This document shows, piece by piece, positions 42,389 through 51,471 of a stretch of 64,000 nt of DNA. The translations under genes and the position numbers were made by a program. Each line of letters begins with the position of its first letter. The first letter of the stretch is position 1. The notes below the pieces were generated by a model that was not told where the DNA came from, ran no database searches, and was given only the letters and a program-made list of their open reading frames with translations. Origin of the DNA: Pseudomaricurvus sp965656525 (GTDB taxonomy: Bacteria; Pseudomonadota; Gammaproteobacteria; Pseudomonadales; Cellvibrionaceae); the NCBI GenBank assembly GCA_965656525.1, contig CBFHKY010000017.1, forward strand, positions 8,997 to 72,996, in the 5' to 3' direction.

Positions 42389-43423
42389 ATGACTGAACTT
42401 TTCTCTCTCGGCCTCGGTGTAGGCACACACAATGCGCAAGGTGAATGGCTGGAAGTGTTCTACCCCCAGCCGCTGTTACAACCAGACACCTCCACCGCTG
42501 CAGCCATTGCTGAAGCTATTGGCTTTTCGGGCGGCAATACCGCGATCCAACTGGACGCCGCAAAACTCGACGCATTAGCGGATGCTCTCGATGCTGCAGG
42601 CGATAAAGAGCAAGCGTCTATTGTTCAATCGTTCCAAAATAGCCAACGCCCCCTAGTCGCAACACTTTTAGAAACCGACACTGCACCGAGTTCGGTGCCA
42701 GAGGTTTACCTGAAATTACACTTGCTGTCCCACCGCTTGGTCAAACCACATACCATTACTTTAGATGGCATGTTCGGCGCACTACCCAATGTAGCTTGGA
42801 CCAACCAAGGTGCTATCGATCTTGCCGAATTACCTGAGCGCCAACTAAAAGCTCGTCTAGTAGGTGAATTACTGGATGTAGACTGCGTCGATAAGTTTCC
42901 CAAAATGACCAACTACGTGGTTCCCAAAGGTGTACGCATCGCACATACCGCTCGTGTACGCTTAGGTGCATACATTGGTGAAGGCACCACCGTCATGCAC
43001 GAAGGATTTGTGAACTTTAATGCTGGCACCGAAGGCCCTGGTATGATCGAAGGTCGTATTTCGGCCGGCGTATTTGTGGGTAAAGGTTCAGACTTAGGTG
43101 GCGGTTGTTCCACTATGGGCACCCTGTCTGGCGGCGGTAACATTGTGATCTCCGTTGGTGACGAGTGCTTATTGGGCGCCAATGCGGGTATCGGCATTCC
43201 GCTTGGGGATCGCTGCACTGTCGAAGCGGGCTTATACATTACGGCTGGTAGCCGTGTGGCCGTACTTGACGATCAAGGCCAAGCCGTCGAAACCGTGAAA
43301 GCGCGTGATCTAGCGAGCAAGTCCGATCTGCTGTTCCGCCGCAACTCTGTATCCGGTGCTATTGAATGCAAAACCAATAAGAGTGCCATTGCGCTTAACG
43401 AAGAGCTACACGCCAATAACTGA
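42389..43423 (+). CDS. dapD: 2,3,4,5-tetrahydropyridine-2,6-dicarboxylate N-succinyltransferase
   Basis: A 344-residue enzyme of the lysine/diaminopimelate pathway, matching in length the Pseudomonas-type DapD (longer than the 274-residue E. coli form). The C-terminal half has the left-handed beta-helix of hexapeptide repeats (GAYIGEGTTVMHEGFVNFNA, GRISAGVFVGKGSDLGGG, LLGANAGIGIPLGD). It uses succinyl-CoA. It follows the YffB-like gene by 60 bases; the start ATG has no strong Shine-Dalgarno. Confidence 0.95.
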   Translation: MTELFSLGLGVGTHNAQGEWLEVFYPQPLLQPDTSTAAAIAEAIGFSGGNTAIQLDAAKLDALADALDAAGDKEQASIVQSFQNSQRPLVATLLETDTAPSSVPEVYLKLHLLSHRLVKPHTITLDGMFGALPNVAWTNQGAIDLAELPERQLKARLVGELLDVDCVDKFPKMTNYVVPKGVRIAHTARVRLGAYIGEGTTVMHEGFVNFNAGTEGPGMIEGRISAGVFVGKGSDLGGGCSTMGTLSGGGNIVISVGDECLLGANAGIGIPLGDRCTVEAGLYITAGSRVAVLDDQGQAVETVKARDLASKSDLLFRRNSVSGAIECKTNKSAIALNEELHANN

Positions 43424-43449
43424 TTCAAGCCAGCTTATTGACCGTGAGT

Positions 43450-43477
43450 CTGAGAGGGCTAAACAAAGCCCCCTCAG
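43450..43477 (+). terminator. Hairpin between dapD and dapE
   Basis: An inverted repeat CTGAG-AGGGCT / AGCCCC-CTCAG with a 6-base loop lies 27 bases after dapD. The following tract is TTACCTTATCTT, only moderately T-rich, so termination may be partial. Confidence 0.5.
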
Positions 43478-43621
43478 GCTTACCTTATCTTCACAAACGT
43501 CTTGAGGACTGCGCGTCTAATCAATGACGACTCTTTTTGATGTTTTGCACACACGCCTTCTGAATGGCCCCCATTACACCTTTGCGCTAGAATGCCTGCT
43601 TTTACTGAAAAGCGGTGCCCC

Positions 43622-44758
43622 ATGAATGCCCTGACCCCCACTTTGCAACTGACTTGTGACCTGATTGAGCGCTATTCTGTCACACCGGAAGACGCCGGTT
43701 GCCAACAGTTAATCGCCGATCGCTTAGAGGCGATAGGTTTCCACATCGAGCATTTACGTTTTGGTGAGGTCGATAATTTATGGGCTATCCGTGGCACCGA
43801 AGGCCCTATACTGTGTTTTGCTGGTCATACCGATGTGGTGCCCACAGGGCCAGAAAACCAATGGCAACACCCGCCTTTCGAACCCGTTATTGAGAACGGT
43901 ATGATCTATGGCCGTGGCGCTGCAGACATGAAAGGTAGCTTGGCTGCTATGGTGGTTGCCTGTGAACAATTTATTACTGAGCATCCAAAGCACTCTGGTC
44001 GTATTGCCTTCTTGCTGACCAGCGACGAGGAAGGCCCGGCCATCAATGGCACGGTCAAAGTCGTAGAGTGGCTGGAAGCTCGAAATGAAAAAATCACTTG
44101 GTGTGTAGTAGGCGAACCTTCAAGCACGGAGAAAACCGGAGACACCATTAAAAACGGACGCCGCGGCTCACTTGGCTGCTGGCTTACCGTACATGGTGTT
44201 CAAGGACATGTTGCCTACCCCCACCTAGCTGAAAATCCTATCCACCGCTTTGCCCCTGCGCTGGCTGAACTGAGCGGCCAAGAGTGGGACAAAGGTAACG
44301 ATTTTTTCCCTGCCACCAGCTTTCAGGTATCTAACATCAACAGCGGTACTGGTGCTACCAATGTTATCCCCGGTGATGCCGAAGTAATCTTTAATTTTCG
44401 CTTTTCCACCGAGGTCACAGAAACACAATTGCGTGAACGTACCGAAGCCATTCTGAATAAACACGGCATTAATTACACCATCGATTGGCGTCTAAGCGGC
44501 CAGCCATTCCTCACGTCTGAAGGTCCATTGGTAGACGCCGCTATTGCCGCAATCAGAAACGCGACCGGTATAGACACCGAGCTGTCTACCGCCGGCGGTA
44601 CGTCTGATGGACGTTTTATTGCTCCGACTGGTGCCCAAGTCGTCGAATTAGGCCCCGTGAATGCGACTATCCACAAGATTGACGAGTGTGTCGATGCCGC
44701 CGAGCTGGACGACCTAACCAATATGTACCAAGGCATTTTGTCTCATTTGTTGAGCTGA
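43622..44758 (+). CDS. dapE: Succinyl-diaminopimelate desuccinylase
   Basis: A 378-residue M20 metallohydrolase, the normal DapE length. Motifs include CFAGHTDVVPTGP (zinc His, Asp), YGRGAADMKGSLAAM (bridging Asp), TSDEEGPAINGT (catalytic Glu pair) and STAGGTSDGRF. It hydrolyses N-succinyl-LL-diaminopimelate. The start at 43622 gives the conserved N-terminus (LQLTCDLIERYSVTPED AGCQ); an ATG 30 bases upstream has no ribosome-binding site. A GNAT gene follows 5 bases after the stop. Confidence 0.95.
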   Translation: MNALTPTLQLTCDLIERYSVTPEDAGCQQLIADRLEAIGFHIEHLRFGEVDNLWAIRGTEGPILCFAGHTDVVPTGPENQWQHPPFEPVIENGMIYGRGAADMKGSLAAMVVACEQFITEHPKHSGRIAFLLTSDEEGPAINGTVKVVEWLEARNEKITWCVVGEPSSTEKTGDTIKNGRRGSLGCWLTVHGVQGHVAYPHLAENPIHRFAPALAELSGQEWDKGNDFFPATSFQVSNINSGTGATNVIPGDAEVIFNFRFSTEVTETQLRERTEAILNKHGINYTIDWRLSGQPFLTSEGPLVDAAIAAIRNATGIDTELSTAGGTSDGRFIAPTGAQVVELGPVNATIHKIDECVDAAELDDLTNMYQGILSHLLS

Positions 44759-44763
44759 TAGCG

Positions 44764-45201
44764 ATGGAAACCCCTGCTGGCGAAATAATCGTCTGCCACT
44801 TTCATGAAAGGCACAGTGATCTGCGACAACTGCGCACAGCAGTTTTCATTCGAGAGCAACAGGTGTCAGAAGCTGAAGAGTGGGACGACAGAGACAAACA
44901 CTGTGTGCACGTAGTGGTGCAGCGCAACGGACAAGCCATTGCTTGCGGTCGGTTAGATCATAAATACGAAGGTAAAATAGGAAGAGTAGCTGTTCTAAAA
45001 GCTTTCCGTCGGCAGGGTTACGGCCTTGCCGTGATGCAAGCCCTAGAACAACGAGCCCATGTGCTGGGACTTCACACCGTTCACCTGAATGCTCAGACGG
45101 CGGCACTGCCGTTTTATGTACAACAAGGCTATATCAGCGAAGGCGATACCTTCCTCGAAGCGGGCATTGCCCACTGTAAAATGAAAAAAAGATTAGCCTG
45201 A
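44764..45201 (+). CDS. GNAT-family N-acetyltransferase
   Basis: A 145-residue GNAT protein of the ElaA/YjcF type: LRTAVFIREQQVSEAEEWDDRD at the N-terminus and GRVAVLKAFRRQGYGLAVMQ (acetyl-CoA-binding Q/RxxGxG) with LNAQTAALPFYVQQGY. The substrate is unknown. It follows dapE closely and overlaps the 3' end of the convergent GGDEF-EAL gene by 9 bases. Confidence 0.85.
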   Translation: METPAGEIIVCHFHERHSDLRQLRTAVFIREQQVSEAEEWDDRDKHCVHVVVQRNGQAIACGRLDHKYEGKIGRVAVLKAFRRQGYGLAVMQALEQRAHVLGLHTVHLNAQTAALPFYVQQGYISEGDTFLEAGIAHCKMKKRLA

Positions 45202-47283
45202 AATCATCTCAGGCGCTCGATTCTGACGTTGCGCCATCTCTAAGAGTTCTTGTAAAACAACCGGCTTGCCAAAACGGTACCCTTGCACCACATCACAACC
45301 GTGACGGCACACAAAATCGTATTGCTCAGCGGTTTCGACGCCCTCAGCCACCACTTTTAAATTCATATTATGTGCCATTACGATAATGGTTTTTACTAAG
45401 GTTTCATCGTCGCTATTTCGGTCTAAATCCTGAATAAAAGAGCGATCAATTTTTAATGTGTGCAATGGCAATTGCTTTAAACGACTTAAAGATGAGTAGC
45501 CCGTACCGAAATCATCAATAGAGATTTCTACCCCTAGTTGATTAACCTCTTTCAACTGTTCCAGAACGTTATCCACCTCTGGACCAATCAAACTTTCGGT
45601 GATTTCCAGCTCCAATCGATGCCCTGGAAATCCAGTTCGAGTTAAAGCCTTCTCTACATCCAAAGACGCTCGGTTACGAGAAAAGTGGGACGGAGAGTAA
45701 TTCACCGACAACTGCAGCTGATCAAAGCCCTGTTCATGTAAAGTCAGAATATCTCGGCAAGCGTGCTCCAGCACCCACAAGTCAATATCCGCAATCAACC
45801 CACACTCTTCTGCCAAAGGGATAAACTCTTCCGGCGACATCTCACCCTCTTCCGGGTCCAACCAGCGCAACAGCACCTCTACGCCTATCAATCGCTGATC
45901 GATACAGGACCACTTAGGTTGATACACTCGCGTAAATATAGATTCATCCACAGCCCGTCGAAGTTTATTTTCTAATATTAAGCGCCGCTCAACTCGTGCG
46001 TTCATATCTGGAGCAAAGAAAGTAAACCGATCACGGCCTCGATCTTTTGAGCGATACATAGCGGTGTCGGCGTTTTTTAGCAACTCATCAGCGCTGTCAC
46101 CATCGGTGGGAAACACACTAATACCAATACTCGCGGTCAATTGTAAGATATGGCCATTGAGCTGCATTGGACGCCGAACTTCAGCGATCATTGCGGCGGC
46201 TAGATCCCCTGTCGCTCCGGGGGTAATATCCACCAAAAGAACCGCAAACTCATCGCCACCCAGTCGCGCTAAAGTATCACCCTTGCGCAGGCAGGTTTTG
46301 AGACGCTCAGCGGTTTCTTCCAATAAAAGGTCACCAATGCCGTGCCCTAACGTATCGTTCACCACTTTAAAGCGATCCACATCCAAGAATAAAACCGACA
46401 GCGATTCATTGTGTAAACGCACATGAGCAATACCATCTTGCAAGCACCGATCAAAGGTTACACGGTTCGCTAGACCAGTGAGGGCATCGTGAAAAGCTTG
46501 ATGCTCGAAACGACGGGCCAACAACTTTAACTCTTTTGTGCGCTCAGCCACCTTGTCTTCTAGCTGTTCTTGAGCCTGCCGCAACCCTGCATCACGAAGC
46601 TGAATTTCGTTCAACATCGCATTAAAGTCATTCGCCAGCAAGCCAATTTCATCTTGTGATTGCACCTCTGCCCGCAAACTGTAATCGCGGCTCTGAGTGA
46701 TTCGGCGAGCGGTTTTGGTCAAGTTCAATAGCGGCCGAGTCACCAGGCCTTGTAATCGCGAAGAAATAAACAAAGCCCAAAGTAAAGACAAAGCAAATAA
46801 CGTTAACGCCATAACAATGCGGATACGTTGCTGCTCTTGCCACTCAGAATTGTCAGCAAGCAATAAAATAGAACCCACTAGCTCACCCTGTGCACGAATG
46901 GGCATCTGGGCGTAAAGCAATCCTTGATATTTTCCTTGTGAGTTGGGTAACGGCTTTTCGGGTAGCGGCTGGGACGTATTCTGATAAAACGCAAATAGAC
47001 GATCTGCTTTATCATAAATAGCAGCACCAACAACACTGCCCTCACCAGTAAGACTAAACAAAGTGCGATTAGCCGCCTCAACGTCATCAAATAATAATGC
47101 GGCCTGCGTGTTGTGTCCGATAATCAACGCATCCGATAACAACTGACTCATGAGTTGCGCTCGAGAAGAAAACCAATCATTGGCGGCAAAACCAGCGGTA
47201 GCAAGCAATAAGGCCGTACTACTGGCCACAAGGATAACCAGCTGCAAGGTTTTTCCAATAGAGTCACAGACAATGAATTTCAT
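45193..47283 (-). CDS. Membrane GGDEF-EAL c-di-GMP enzyme with CHASE8-like sensor
   Basis: A 696-residue protein. Two membrane helices (about 13-33 and 155-175) enclose a periplasmic sensor of the CHASE8/YfiN kind; then a HAMP domain (about 176-228), a short coiled coil, GGDEF and EAL domains. The cyclase motif GGDEF is intact (342-346), with an inhibitory I-site RKGD (333-336). The EAL domain keeps the catalytic set (E469 in EVL, N in SVNYS, ELEITES, DDFGTG at 590-595, EGVE), so both activities are plausible. It is the last gene of a likely operon with the YfiR-like and TonB-receptor genes just upstream. The ATG is preceded by the YfiR-like stop after 3 bases. Confidence 0.92.
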   Translation of the reverse strand: MKFIVCDSIGKTLQLVILVASSTALLLATAGFAANDWFSSRAQLMSQLLSDALIIGHNTQAALLFDDVEAANRTLFSLTGEGSVVGAAIYDKADRLFAFYQNTSQPLPEKPLPNSQGKYQGLLYAQMPIRAQGELVGSILLLADNSEWQEQQRIRIVMALTLFALSLLWALFISSRLQGLVTRPLLNLTKTARRITQSRDYSLRAEVQSQDEIGLLANDFNAMLNEIQLRDAGLRQAQEQLEDKVAERTKELKLLARRFEHQAFHDALTGLANRVTFDRCLQDGIAHVRLHNESLSVLFLDVDRFKVVNDTLGHGIGDLLLEETAERLKTCLRKGDTLARLGGDEFAVLLVDITPGATGDLAAAMIAEVRRPMQLNGHILQLTASIGISVFPTDGDSADELLKNADTAMYRSKDRGRDRFTFFAPDMNARVERRLILENKLRRAVDESIFTRVYQPKWSCIDQRLIGVEVLLRWLDPEEGEMSPEEFIPLAEECGLIADIDLWVLEHACRDILTLHEQGFDQLQLSVNYSPSHFSRNRASLDVEKALTRTGFPGHRLELEITESLIGPEVDNVLEQLKEVNQLGVEISIDDFGTGYSSLSRLKQLPLHTLKIDRSFIQDLDRNSDDETLVKTIIVMAHNMNLKVVAEGVETAEQYDFVCRHGCDVVQGYRFGKPVVLQELLEMAQRQNRAPEMISG

Positions 47284-47286
47284 GGT

Positions 47287-47916
47287 TTAAAATCGGTCTC
47301 CGACAATGCGCGCCAGCTTCAATAGCTCAGAGCTGGCCCTTAGGTTGTCTTTCAACAACTCTGCTAGATGAATTTCAAAGCCAATCCTTTTGCCTTTGCG
47401 AACTAAAGCGATGTGAACATTGTCGTGAGCAATACCTGTTCTCGGATTATCCGTTAAGTCAGCAACAACCAGTACCGACTCTGTATAAAAATCTTTTGCC
47501 TCAAGCTTGTAAGAGGCCAATTCACTGTCTGCAACCAACAGTAAATGACAACCGGCTAATGGAAAGGGCCAACGGTCCACTTCTTGTATTTTCAGCCTAC
47601 GGCCTGAGATACGCTTGTGGGCAAATGGAGCAATGGCTCGCCCCAAAATATCACGCCGGTAATAACAGAGCTTAAACGGAGCTTGAGGGGTCTCGAAACG
47701 ATCACTAGGCCAAACAATAAACTTAGCAACATTCAGCACAAAGGCCGTTTTAATCGACTTCTGCTGCAGTGTTGTTTCCGCTTGGCTCCATAGGCTGACA
47801 CACAATCCCAGTACGATAATCAGAATACGTACCGCTGTGACAGCCTTCACAGGGTTCTCAGAGTTATAGAAAATCGAGTATCTCGCCATTTGGTTTTTTT
47901 GTTTCAAATACAGCAA
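47287..47916 (-). CDS. YfiR-like periplasmic protein (DUF4154)
   Basis: A 209-residue exported protein with an uncleaved or late signal segment (AVRILIIVLGLCVSLWSQA) and the YfiR family patterns SIKTAFVLNVAKFIVWP at the N-terminus of the mature part and RIGFEIHLAELLKDNLRASSELLKLA at the C-terminus. In Pseudomonas YfiR is a periplasmic repressor of the YfiN cyclase. The start is uncertain: a TTG at 47916 has GAGG 5 bases upstream, while the ATG at 47889 has no ribosome-binding site. It lies between the TonB-receptor gene (7-base gap) and the GGDEF-EAL gene (3-base gap). Confidence 0.85.
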   Translation of the reverse strand: MLYLKQKNQMARYSIFYNSENPVKAVTAVRILIIVLGLCVSLWSQAETTLQQKSIKTAFVLNVAKFIVWPSDRFETPQAPFKLCYYRRDILGRAIAPFAHKRISGRRLKIQEVDRWPFPLAGCHLLLVADSELASYKLEAKDFYTESVLVVADLTDNPRTGIAHDNVHIALVRKGKRIGFEIHLAELLKDNLRASSELLKLARIVGDRF

Positions 47917-47923
47917 GGCAACC

Positions 47924-49975
47924 TCATCGCATTGGCGACCATGTCAGAGTTAACCAAAGGCTACGACGTTCTTTTTCTGTGTTGTACTGAGAACCAAAAT
48001 CGGCCGCGAGATCCATCACTCGATCATCCAAGACATTACTCACGCCCACCTGATAACTGAGTTGTTTGTGCAGGTCACCCTGTAAAAAGACACTCATCAA
48101 AGCAAAACGCTCTGCATCATCATCCGTTCGGGCATTCAGATCTTCGCGGTCATCATTAAACACGATGGACATACCTAGCTGATGACGAGGCAGCCACTGA
48201 TAAGCCACATTGAAACTGCCACTCAACTTAGCAATATAAGGAAGACGATAACCGCTCGATGTCAGTGAATCCACATAAGACAAGCCCAACCTTGTGGAAA
48301 GGCGATCATTCATGTGCAGCCCGAATACGGCTTCAACACCATTGATTGTGAGATCGTAATCGGTGTTTCCATAATACTCGTCACGTCCATCTGGGGTCGG
48401 CATTTCAACAATATAGTCATCTATGTAATTGTGATAAGCCGTGAAACTGACATCCCAGCGCGCCTGCTGATAACGGTAACTGGCTTCCAGCGATTGCAGT
48501 GTTTCTGCATCCAATTCACTGGGAGTAAAGTTGGAGGTATCCAACACCTTTAAGTATTCGCGTAAAGTGGGTGTGCGAATAGCGGTTCCGTAAAGCAACT
48601 TCCAAGTGTGCTCTTGTGCGGGTGAATAAACCGCGGCAATACGATAATTAAAATAATTATCAAAATGTTCAAATACGTCGTAGCGTATGCCCGCGGTAAG
48701 TTTTAGTGCTGGAGTCCAGCTCCAGACATCCTGCAAAAAAACGCCGTAATCCTGCTTGCGGACGTCTGAATCTATTAACAGCGAGCCCGTGTTTGTTTGC
48801 GAAAGAAAACCTCTCGCAAAATGAAAGTCACGCTGGTAATCCATGTCACCCGCGGCTTCATAGCGCCATGTAGCGCCTAAAGCCCAAATGTGATTGCCAG
48901 TTTGCTGCAGCCCCGTAACGGACAAACCTGCCATGGTGCCATTTTGCTGTTCTTCGTAACCTAAACGGTTGGTAAGCTGCTCTGTCTCATATTCAAGGAT
49001 ATTGTCTTGCTGATAATACAAATTAGTTTCAAGCCGCCCCGACTCGACCTCGCCCACATCATAAGACAAAGCCAACGACCAACTTTCGCTGTCTATATAA
49101 GCATCTTGAGTGGGAGGGATAAACAAAAACGGCGTCTCGGCAGCGCTGTAGTTAGCTGCCAAAGTCAAACCGGGCAATAGCTGCCCCTTTAAAGATAACG
49201 TGGTGTATTGTTCATCCAATGATTGCAGTACTTGATTGCCAATAAAGCTATAACGGTTATTGCTATAGGCGGCTTCGTGTTCAAGATAACTGCCAAAAGC
49301 CGTCATTTTTTCACTGCTGTAGTGAAGCGTGGACTTTGCTCGGTCGCCGCTACCGCTCTCTAGAGTGATAGCTAGGTTAGGGTCGGCGGTAAAACCTTTG
49401 GTGGTGATTGAGATCAAACCACTGAACGCACTAGCACCATAAAGACTCGATGCAGGCCCAAGAATCACTTCAACTTTTTCAATCTGCTCCAAAGGCCATT
49501 CTTCACCCAAAGCAAAATGACCGTAATATAAGTGCTGACGCCGTACGCCGTCCACCAGTAGGATAAGCTTATCGTTATATCGGCTGACACTGCCTCGTGC
49601 CCATAAGGACTGATGGTTTTTACGGTATTGATTCAACTGAAAGCCAGGGATAAACGGCAACAAATCCTCTACGCGACGCACACCAAAGCGCTTAAAATCG
49701 GCTTGATCAAAACTGTAAACTGTACCGGGTGCCTTCGCGGGTTGCTCGGGCAACAAGTTGGCGGACTCAAACACCTCTAGGGCAACCAAGTCTTGCAAAG
49801 ACATACTCACCAACGACTCAGGAGGTGCAGCTACTGCCCGCACTTCCAGTTTCTCACCCTGTGCTCTGCTGGCAAAAATAAGAGGCAACAGGATAAGAAA
49901 CACAGCGGCCCAATAATGCACTCTGATTCCATTGCCTCCACTCCCCCCCATGTGCGGCGGCCAAAATGAACTCAT
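47924..49975 (-). CDS. TonB-dependent outer-membrane receptor
   Basis: A 683-residue receptor with an N-terminal signal (VHYWAAVFLILLPLIFASRAQG), a plug domain (DFKRFGVRRVEDLLPFIPGF ... GPASSLYGASAFSGLISITT) and a barrel ending in an aromatic residue region (LWLTLTWSPMR). The substrate is unknown; the plug type resembles siderophore/vitamin receptors. GGGGGAAGC precedes the ATG. It starts the likely operon receptor-YfiR-GGDEF/EAL, so ligand or transport state may be signalled to c-di-GMP. No iron-repressor site was evident upstream. Confidence 0.92.
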   Translation of the reverse strand: MSSFWPPHMGGSGGNGIRVHYWAAVFLILLPLIFASRAQGEKLEVRAVAAPPESLVSMSLQDLVALEVFESANLLPEQPAKAPGTVYSFDQADFKRFGVRRVEDLLPFIPGFQLNQYRKNHQSLWARGSVSRYNDKLILLVDGVRRQHLYYGHFALGEEWPLEQIEKVEVILGPASSLYGASAFSGLISITTKGFTADPNLAITLESGSGDRAKSTLHYSSEKMTAFGSYLEHEAAYSNNRYSFIGNQVLQSLDEQYTTLSLKGQLLPGLTLAANYSAAETPFLFIPPTQDAYIDSESWSLALSYDVGEVESGRLETNLYYQQDNILEYETEQLTNRLGYEEQQNGTMAGLSVTGLQQTGNHIWALGATWRYEAAGDMDYQRDFHFARGFLSQTNTGSLLIDSDVRKQDYGVFLQDVWSWTPALKLTAGIRYDVFEHFDNYFNYRIAAVYSPAQEHTWKLLYGTAIRTPTLREYLKVLDTSNFTPSELDAETLQSLEASYRYQQARWDVSFTAYHNYIDDYIVEMPTPDGRDEYYGNTDYDLTINGVEAVFGLHMNDRLSTRLGLSYVDSLTSSGYRLPYIAKLSGSFNVAYQWLPRHQLGMSIVFNDDREDLNARTDDDAERFALMSVFLQGDLHKQLSYQVGVSNVLDDRVMDLAADFGSQYNTEKERRSLWLTLTWSPMR

Positions 49976-50187
49976 GCTTCCCCCAATAATAAACTCGTAT
50001 CACAGACACAAGTTGGCAGCCCCACCTGCCATCGAACAGGAATTATAAAGGAAAAAAGCGCCAAAATGCTGACTTAAGCTGCTCAAACCCAAATAACTGG
50101 CAGAAATAAGCACTGCTCACAACCAAAGCTAGGGTAATTTACGACTGAAAATAAGATGTTACCGCTTAGAGGAACACATAGACTCAC

Positions 50188-50221
50188 AGCACCCCCAAAG
50201 GATCAACCTCTGGGTGTGCTT
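50188..50221 (-). terminator. Possible hairpin after the M48 gene
   Basis: An inverted repeat AGCACCC / GGGTGTGCT with a loop of about 18 bases lies beyond the M48 stop codon. It has no clear T tract, so termination is doubtful. Confidence 0.3.
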
Positions 50222-50260
50222 ACTTGAGAACAGAGAGGTCAGGCAAAATAATGGCAGCAT

Positions 50261-51457
50261 TTATTGTGAGCGGTGCTCGCGAAACTTTTGCAAACGCTCT
50301 TGAGTAGGCGGGTGTGACGACAAATAACCACTGATATTCTTCACCCCACTGTCTTCACCATCGGGTATTTTATCAGCACCAGATAACGAGGAATCACTGC
50401 TTGCCAGCTCTCGGTAACACTCAAGCCCGGCCTTTGAACCCCGACCTTCACTTTCTGTATTGGGTGTTTCAGAGCGCGACCAAGAGGCATATGTACATTC
50501 TGAAGACAGCTCTAGCCGACTCATCAATGCCACAAAATTGGAAGGCGAGATATCGGCACTCGTTAAATATTGCAGCGCAAAATCATCTGCCTGACGCTCA
50601 AAGCCCCGCGAGTGTGACAACTCCAGCAGAACGACCGGTGCGGTTAAAAACCAGCTGGACGAAGCCGAAACATCTCCGGTAAATACCAGCAACACCCCAG
50701 CCATCAGAGAGCTTCGTACCATAGCTTGCAGGCTGTGCTTTTCAGCCACATGGCCGACTTCGTGTGCCAATACGGCCAATAACTCATCGTCATGACGAGA
50801 TAGCGCCACCATCTGATCTGTAAATATCAGAGTGCCATCGGGCAGCGCGAAAGCGTTAGCACCAATAGGCCCGCCATCGCGAAACAACACTTTTATTGTC
50901 AATTCAGGATAACGGCTCAGCAACGATTGAAAATGTGTTTGGATTCTCTGCTGTTCAGAATTCGATAGCTGTGAGGGCTTGAAGAATTGCTCATTCAGTG
51001 TCGATAGCGTGTGCTCACTGATCACTTCAGCCACCTTATCCGGCAGCATAAAAGCCACTGGTTTTGCCAAAGCCGGCACACCATACACGACAAGTGCCCA
51101 CACCAACGCCGCCACAGAAATCAAAGACAGCGCCACAAAGTGCCAGTGGGATTCCAGCTTATGCACCCACATGTCCCATACAGAGCCATGCCACTGACTG
51201 ACCCACTGATCCAACTGCTCGTTATCGCGTGTTTCGAATTTCCCACCATCGCTAAAATCGATACAGCGCGGTGTTTGCCCTAACCGTGGCGACACCTTTA
51301 GCTCAGTAAATAACTGCTTGCAGACTTTTTGGCCCGCCACATAGATCCGAGCGCAACCCTCATCATCCACATTGAGAGTTGCACCTCGTGCCTGAGACGT
51401 TTTGCCGTCGAAATATTGCCCACTGATACTGTTGCCACGAAAAGAACGGCCGCTCAT
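50261..51457 (-). CDS. Membrane-associated M48 zinc metallopeptidase
   Basis: A 398-residue protein. Residues 1-80 form an N-terminal beta-rich domain often found in M48 proteins paired with DUF898; one or two membrane helices (about 105-135) precede a peptidase domain with HEVGH (232-236) and ERQADDFAL supplying the third zinc ligand Glu. The C-terminal region ends in SSHPPTQERLQKFREH, typical of M48 family members. Substrates are unknown. It follows the DUF898 gene by 14 bases, a pairing seen repeatedly in proteobacteria. Confidence 0.87.
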   Translation of the reverse strand: MSGRSFRGNSISGQYFDGKTSQARGATLNVDDEGCARIYVAGQKVCKQLFTELKVSPRLGQTPRCIDFSDGGKFETRDNEQLDQWVSQWHGSVWDMWVHKLESHWHFVALSLISVAALVWALVVYGVPALAKPVAFMLPDKVAEVISEHTLSTLNEQFFKPSQLSNSEQQRIQTHFQSLLSRYPELTIKVLFRDGGPIGANAFALPDGTLIFTDQMVALSRHDDELLAVLAHEVGHVAEKHSLQAMVRSSLMAGVLLVFTGDVSASSSWFLTAPVVLLELSHSRGFERQADDFALQYLTSADISPSNFVALMSRLELSSECTYASWSRSETPNTESEGRGSKAGLECYRELASSDSSLSGADKIPDGEDSGVKNISGYLSSHPPTQERLQKFREHRSQ

Positions 51458-51471
51458 ATTGTTGTCATACT

